From Trachelipus rathkii (taxonomy: Eukaryota; Arthropoda; Malacostraca; Isopoda; Trachelipodidae), in the NCBI GenBank assembly GCA_015478945.1, contig JABUQX010088113.1, positions 7,501 to 19,005 on the forward strand: DNA of 11,505 nt. The letters are read 5' to 3'. Shown here in pieces: positions 8,226 to 11,505 of this stretch. The notes under the pieces were generated by a model. It ran no database searches, was not told where the DNA came from, and saw only the letters and a list, made by a program, of their open reading frames with translations. The translations under genes were made by a program, and so were the position numbers. Numbering within the stretch: position 1 is the first letter of the stretch; each line of letters begins with the position of its first letter.

Positions 8226-9097
8226 TGGTTTTGATTTTTACTAATTACTGAATTCTTACTGGCCTCCTTTATTAAAATCAGGAAAACTAATTACCGCTTT
8301 ACTGTGTTGATACTTTTATTCAAAGAATCTATTTATATGTTATGTCAGAGGACAAATTTTTTGTTATATTTACTGTTATGTTTGGTAGATGTTTATTAAA
8401 CTTTTATAATACGGTACATAGTTTGCAAACTATTGTTCGGATTTTTGGGATTATGATATTTAGGGAAGGTTATGAATGATCTTTTTTTTTAAGAATATTA
8501 ACGGATGTTGCAATGTAAAAAAATTTACACAGTTAGATTATATATTCGTTGCCAGTCATCAACTGTATCTAGACAGTGGTTATGCTAATTTTTGTTACAA
8601 TATTACCTTGTTAATTTTTCAAAATTAATTTAAATATAAGTACCTGAATTATTGCATTGAAAAAAATGGGAATAAAGCGTTACTAGTTTTTGAGTACAAA
8701 GTTGAGGTACTATTACTGATGTAAGTAGTCGGAGGACAAGTTGTATTTAAATGTTTTAGTTAATTTATTCGTACGTCATGGTGTGTTAGGTTTTTTTGTC
8801 GCTGTTATACGATTTAATTTTCTGGTAGTTTCAGTTAAATGTCTATTGTTAGATGTTTTTTAAATGTAAAAACGACTTTGAGTGACTGAAGTTAGTCATA
8901 CTAATATACGTATTCGATAGAAAGACAGTTAGGGATATAAAGAACTTATTTTTGGGTGGTTAATAAGTAATAATACCAGAAATGGATACTCGAATCACGA
9001 CACAGACATGCTGCCAATTGAATTCAATAGTGATGATCAATGATCAAAGGTCATGGGAGGGGAGGGATCCATTTCCTAAGGAGGTAGGGGAGGGGTT
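8226..9097 (-). repeat. long repeat unit R2 (right arm)
   Basis: R2 is the reverse complement of L2. It has the best right-arm copy of the conserved box at 8761-8797 (TTTATTCGTACGTCATGGTG then TGTTAGGTTT), TATAAAGAACTTATTTTTG (8936-8954), GATACTCGAATC (8985-8996), GATCAAAGGTCATGGGAGGG and the G-rich tract. It is about 0.87 kb against about 0.72 kb for L2. One extra 20-nt insertion splits the G-rich tract. Confidence 0.75.
9055..9095 (+). other. split G-quadruplex-type tract (unit R2)
   Basis: G runs at 9055-9057, 9059-9062, 9064-9066, 9087-9090 and 9092-9095 would meet a quadruplex pattern only if a 20-nt loop is allowed. The left partner (5626-5647) has no such interruption. The tract sits next to GGTCATGGG, the complement of the CCCATGACC found beside the L2 tract. 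Confidence 0.5.
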
Positions 9098-10210
9098 GAT
9101 TTGTGTTTTTCGATTTCTACTTGAACAATTTACCAATTTATCGTTTTTTAAAAAACATTAAAACTAATCGAAAATTTTACGTATTTGATAATTTATTTAA
9201 AGAACTTATAATTATTTTTTTAATCCGAAGTTAGTTCGAAACGGGCAGCGATAAAACATTTTTTGTTGTTTACAAGATTTATTTTCCGCTGGTTCTGTAG
9301 ATTATTAGAGAATGGTTATGATAAAATTTTTTTGCTTCAAATTTAACCTGTGTCAATGTATAAAAATTACAGTTAATATGTTAGAGATAATGCTTTATTC
9401 AAAAAGTCATGTACGACACATGAATAGAGTTACGTTTTTGACTGTCATGCCCAATGTTAGTTACTTCACTAGGTGTTCAAGTGTTGGAACTTCTGCTTTT
9501 AAGTTCAAATAGGTTTATTCGTTGACGCTTTAAGTCTGTTGTTAGGTTTGTCGTTTCGTACCTTATTTTTCTTAGTTCATTATTATTACTATGCTAGCTT
9601 TATTAATGTGGAAAACATATGTTTTGATAGCATATTACTTTGATGCAAAGGTTTAAACGAAAACTTCATATTTTGTTTGCAATATGTTTAAAATCAGCCG
9701 AAATGATACTCGAAATTGCGACACGCGTAACATTCAATTTATGTTAATGTTAAAATTTAAACATCTGATTATGTTAGAGATCATCGGCCTCTTGAAAAAG
9801 TTGCTTGTGAATAGGTTACGTTTTTGACGGCTCGTGTTGGGTTTACGTCTTTACTGTTGCTTAAGATAATGGGGAAACTTCTTGTTTATGCTTAGGTAGT
9901 TTATTCGTGCCGGTAAAGGTGTGTTAGGTTTTTGTCATTGACATTAATTTCTTATTCTCCGGACGCTTATGTTAAAAGCTTATTAATCTGTGAAGAAACG
10001 CTTACGTTAGCATATATTAGTGGGTTAGTATATAAAGAATATTCGTTGATCAGTATAATAAAGAACTTATTTTTTGTACTCAATGTTTCATCCGATGAAT
10101 GATTTACTCGACATGTGGACCTTGAGTTTATTAGACTGCAATTAGATCAAAATGTCATGGTACGCGAGGTCGGTAGGGAGGGGGCGGGAGAGTAGGAGGA
10201 TGGGGTTGGT
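9098..10210 (-). repeat. long repeat unit R3 (right arm)
   Basis: R3 is the reverse complement of L3. It contains two copies of the conserved box (about 9512-9551 and 9899-9936), as L3 does, plus ACGTTAGCATATATTAG (10003-10019) and ATAAAGAACTTATTTTTTG. The partner-specific marker AATGATTTACTCGACATGTG (10098-10117) is followed by the G-rich tract. The outer boundary is marked by TTTACTGATTTTAC just past the tract. Confidence 0.75.
10176..10205 (+). other. G-quadruplex-type tract (unit R3)
   Basis: GGG, GGGGG, GGG and, after a 13-base stretch with GG pairs, GGGG occur within 30 bases. It is the mirror of the C-rich tract at 4681-4707, sharing the arrangement CCCGCCCC-CCCT when reverse-complemented. 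The long last loop weakens the prediction. Confidence 0.55.
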
Positions 10211-11505
10211 TTGTGAAAATTTTACTGACTTTTTACTGATTTTACCTGCCTTTACATTCAAGTCTAACTATTACACTTAGTATGAATATTTTTTTATTCA
10301 AAAAAACTTATTTTTTGTATTATGTTTAGATAGGATAAAATTTGGTATTTTTATGCTATGTTTGGGGGAATTAATAAAACTTTGTTTTTTATATGTTTTG
10401 CAATTATTATTCCTGGGGAATTATTGGATAATTTAGGTAAGGGCTTGTTGAAATTCAAATTTTTGTTTAATATTACTATGATGATGGGTAAAAAAACCGT
10501 CTTGTTAGTTAGCATATATTGGATTGGTCAGTAAGTTGATAATCGGACAAGTGCGTATGATGATACATTTTGCTATCGAAGCACTCAAATCGTTACTGTG
10601 TCGTTGTAAAGATTAATGCGATTAATCATCGTTTAAGAGATAGCTTGAAAAATCAAAGTGGTAGTGAATGTTATGTTCCTGCAGGATGCTCGACGTAGGT
10701 GTTACGTTAACAATGGTGAGGTACTGAGGGTTGGGATTGGATTTTAAGGTGATAAAATTGGAATTTCGTTTAATGGGGTTTAACGCAGTTTATCGGCGTT
10801 ATGTAAGTTGTGTTAGGGTGCTGTTAATCGGTTTAAAAGATGTTACTTCAGTTTTCCTAGTTCATTGTGTACCGACTATGTCTAGCTTTATTTGATGTGA
10901 AACTTTCTGTATGTACCCGTACGATTTAGGAGAAAAATGGTTCGCCTTGAATCAGACTAATGTATAAATATATACCAAATCGTTAGTTTTCGATTTAAAT
11001 TTCTTGTTTTAAATATTGACCATGTATATTATCTAAAGATCTAACCGAATTGTTATGGTGTAGGAATAGATATATGGTTGAGCAAATCATGTGCATACGG
11101 TTAAACTGGGGTTCCTTTATGGATATGCGCTCCATTTGTTTTTAGTTACTAATTCCCAACTATTTACGTTAGAATGTGTCAATAAAGCCGAAGCGACTTT
11201 AATTTCTGATTTTCCATACATGTTTAAAGCGCTTGATTCTGTGTTGTAAGGAGGTCGTTAGTTTTTTTGTATGATAACATATCATATATCTGTTAGATCT
11301 GACTGATGTAGCTAGGGTTTAGCTCTCTAAGTTCACATGTAGAAAAACTTTGTTACCTTAGCATATATTCGTTTGAATCAGAGTATAAGAATTGCTTTTT
11401 TGTTGTGTTATTGTCTATACCAAAAAATGATACTCGAATTGTGACATGAATCAAATAGATCATTAGACGATAGATCATGAGGATGTGCGTGGGTGGACGG
11501 GTGGG
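10211..11505 (-). repeat. long repeat unit R4 (right arm, truncated by window edge)
   Basis: R4 is the reverse complement of L4. It has direct repeats with ATGTTTAG/ATGTTTGG cores next to the inner tract (10308-10390), a conserved-box copy at about 10786-10817, TTAGCATATATTCGTTTGAA (11361-11380), GATACTCGAATTGTGACATG (11428-11447), a GATC-containing stretch and the start of the next G-rich tract (11491-11505). The interior is more diverged than in R1-R3. The unit is about 1.3 kb and may continue beyond the window. Confidence 0.65.

Larger units (their letters stand above)
7237..11505 (-). repeat. right arm of the palindrome, reverse complement of the left arm, cut by the window edge
   Basis: The plus strand becomes G- and T-rich immediately to the right of the core, the complement of the left arm. 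Four G-rich tracts (near 8190, 9055, 10180 and 11490) mirror the C-rich tracts near 6340, 5630, 4690 and 3600 in order. Matching landmarks lie further from the centre than on the left: about 567 versus 529 nt close in, about 2945 versus 2545 nt at the third tract. The arm does not end within the window. No convincing coding frame is present; short frames at 7770-7991 and 9312-9512 have no recognisable features. Confidence 0.85.

Noticed and set aside
9225..9260. tRNA T-arm-like GTTCGA word
   Set aside because: No matching acceptor, D-arm or anticodon stem could be found around it.

Overview
The window contains no convincing protein-coding gene and no recognisable rRNA or tRNA gene. The base composition (strongly A+T-rich with scattered GC-rich palindromic islands), the stops in all frames and the repeat architecture suggest non-coding DNA from a eukaryote. 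An invertebrate or other AT-rich nuclear genome seems most likely. An expanded, repeat-rich organelle genome cannot be excluded, and no lineage can be named from the sequence.

Layout. Positions 1-3080 look like mostly single-copy intergenic DNA: AT-rich to about 1000, a somewhat higher-GC stretch at 1000-1360, a GC-rich, CpG-containing island with several palindromes at about 1810-2050, a GC-rich double hairpin at 2339-2399, a purine-rich tract at 2700-2840, and a nested inverted repeat at 3002-3065.

From about 3080 to the right edge the window is one very large imperfect palindrome centred near 7237. The left arm (about 3080-7236) carries tandem, degenerate units. It opens with a compact array of short units of roughly 150-190 bp (3080-3660), followed by long units of about 0.7-1.1 kb. 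The right arm (7237-11505, still open at the window edge) carries the same units in reverse complement and in mirror order. Each long unit has a C-rich tract (G-rich on the right arm), a GATCTATT-type stretch, a conserved box (AAACCTAACACACC followed by TACGTACGAATAAA) and AAATCAGTAAATCA words. Unit-specific markers match between mirror partners, which implies inverted duplication of a whole multi-unit array rather than independent insertion of repeats.

The arms meet at a GC-rich core (7100-7375). It folds on paper into a 10-bp stem closing two further hairpins, with extra hairpins on both flanks. The closest known architectures are foldback-type elements, whose long inverted termini are made of tandem subrepeats, and inverted satellite junctions. 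An assembly or fold-back-read artefact is a serious alternative, because the arms differ by many small indels and the right arm is up to about 1.2-fold longer between matching landmarks. There are no genes here whose joint action can be described. If transcribed across the centre, the locus would give a long hairpin RNA.
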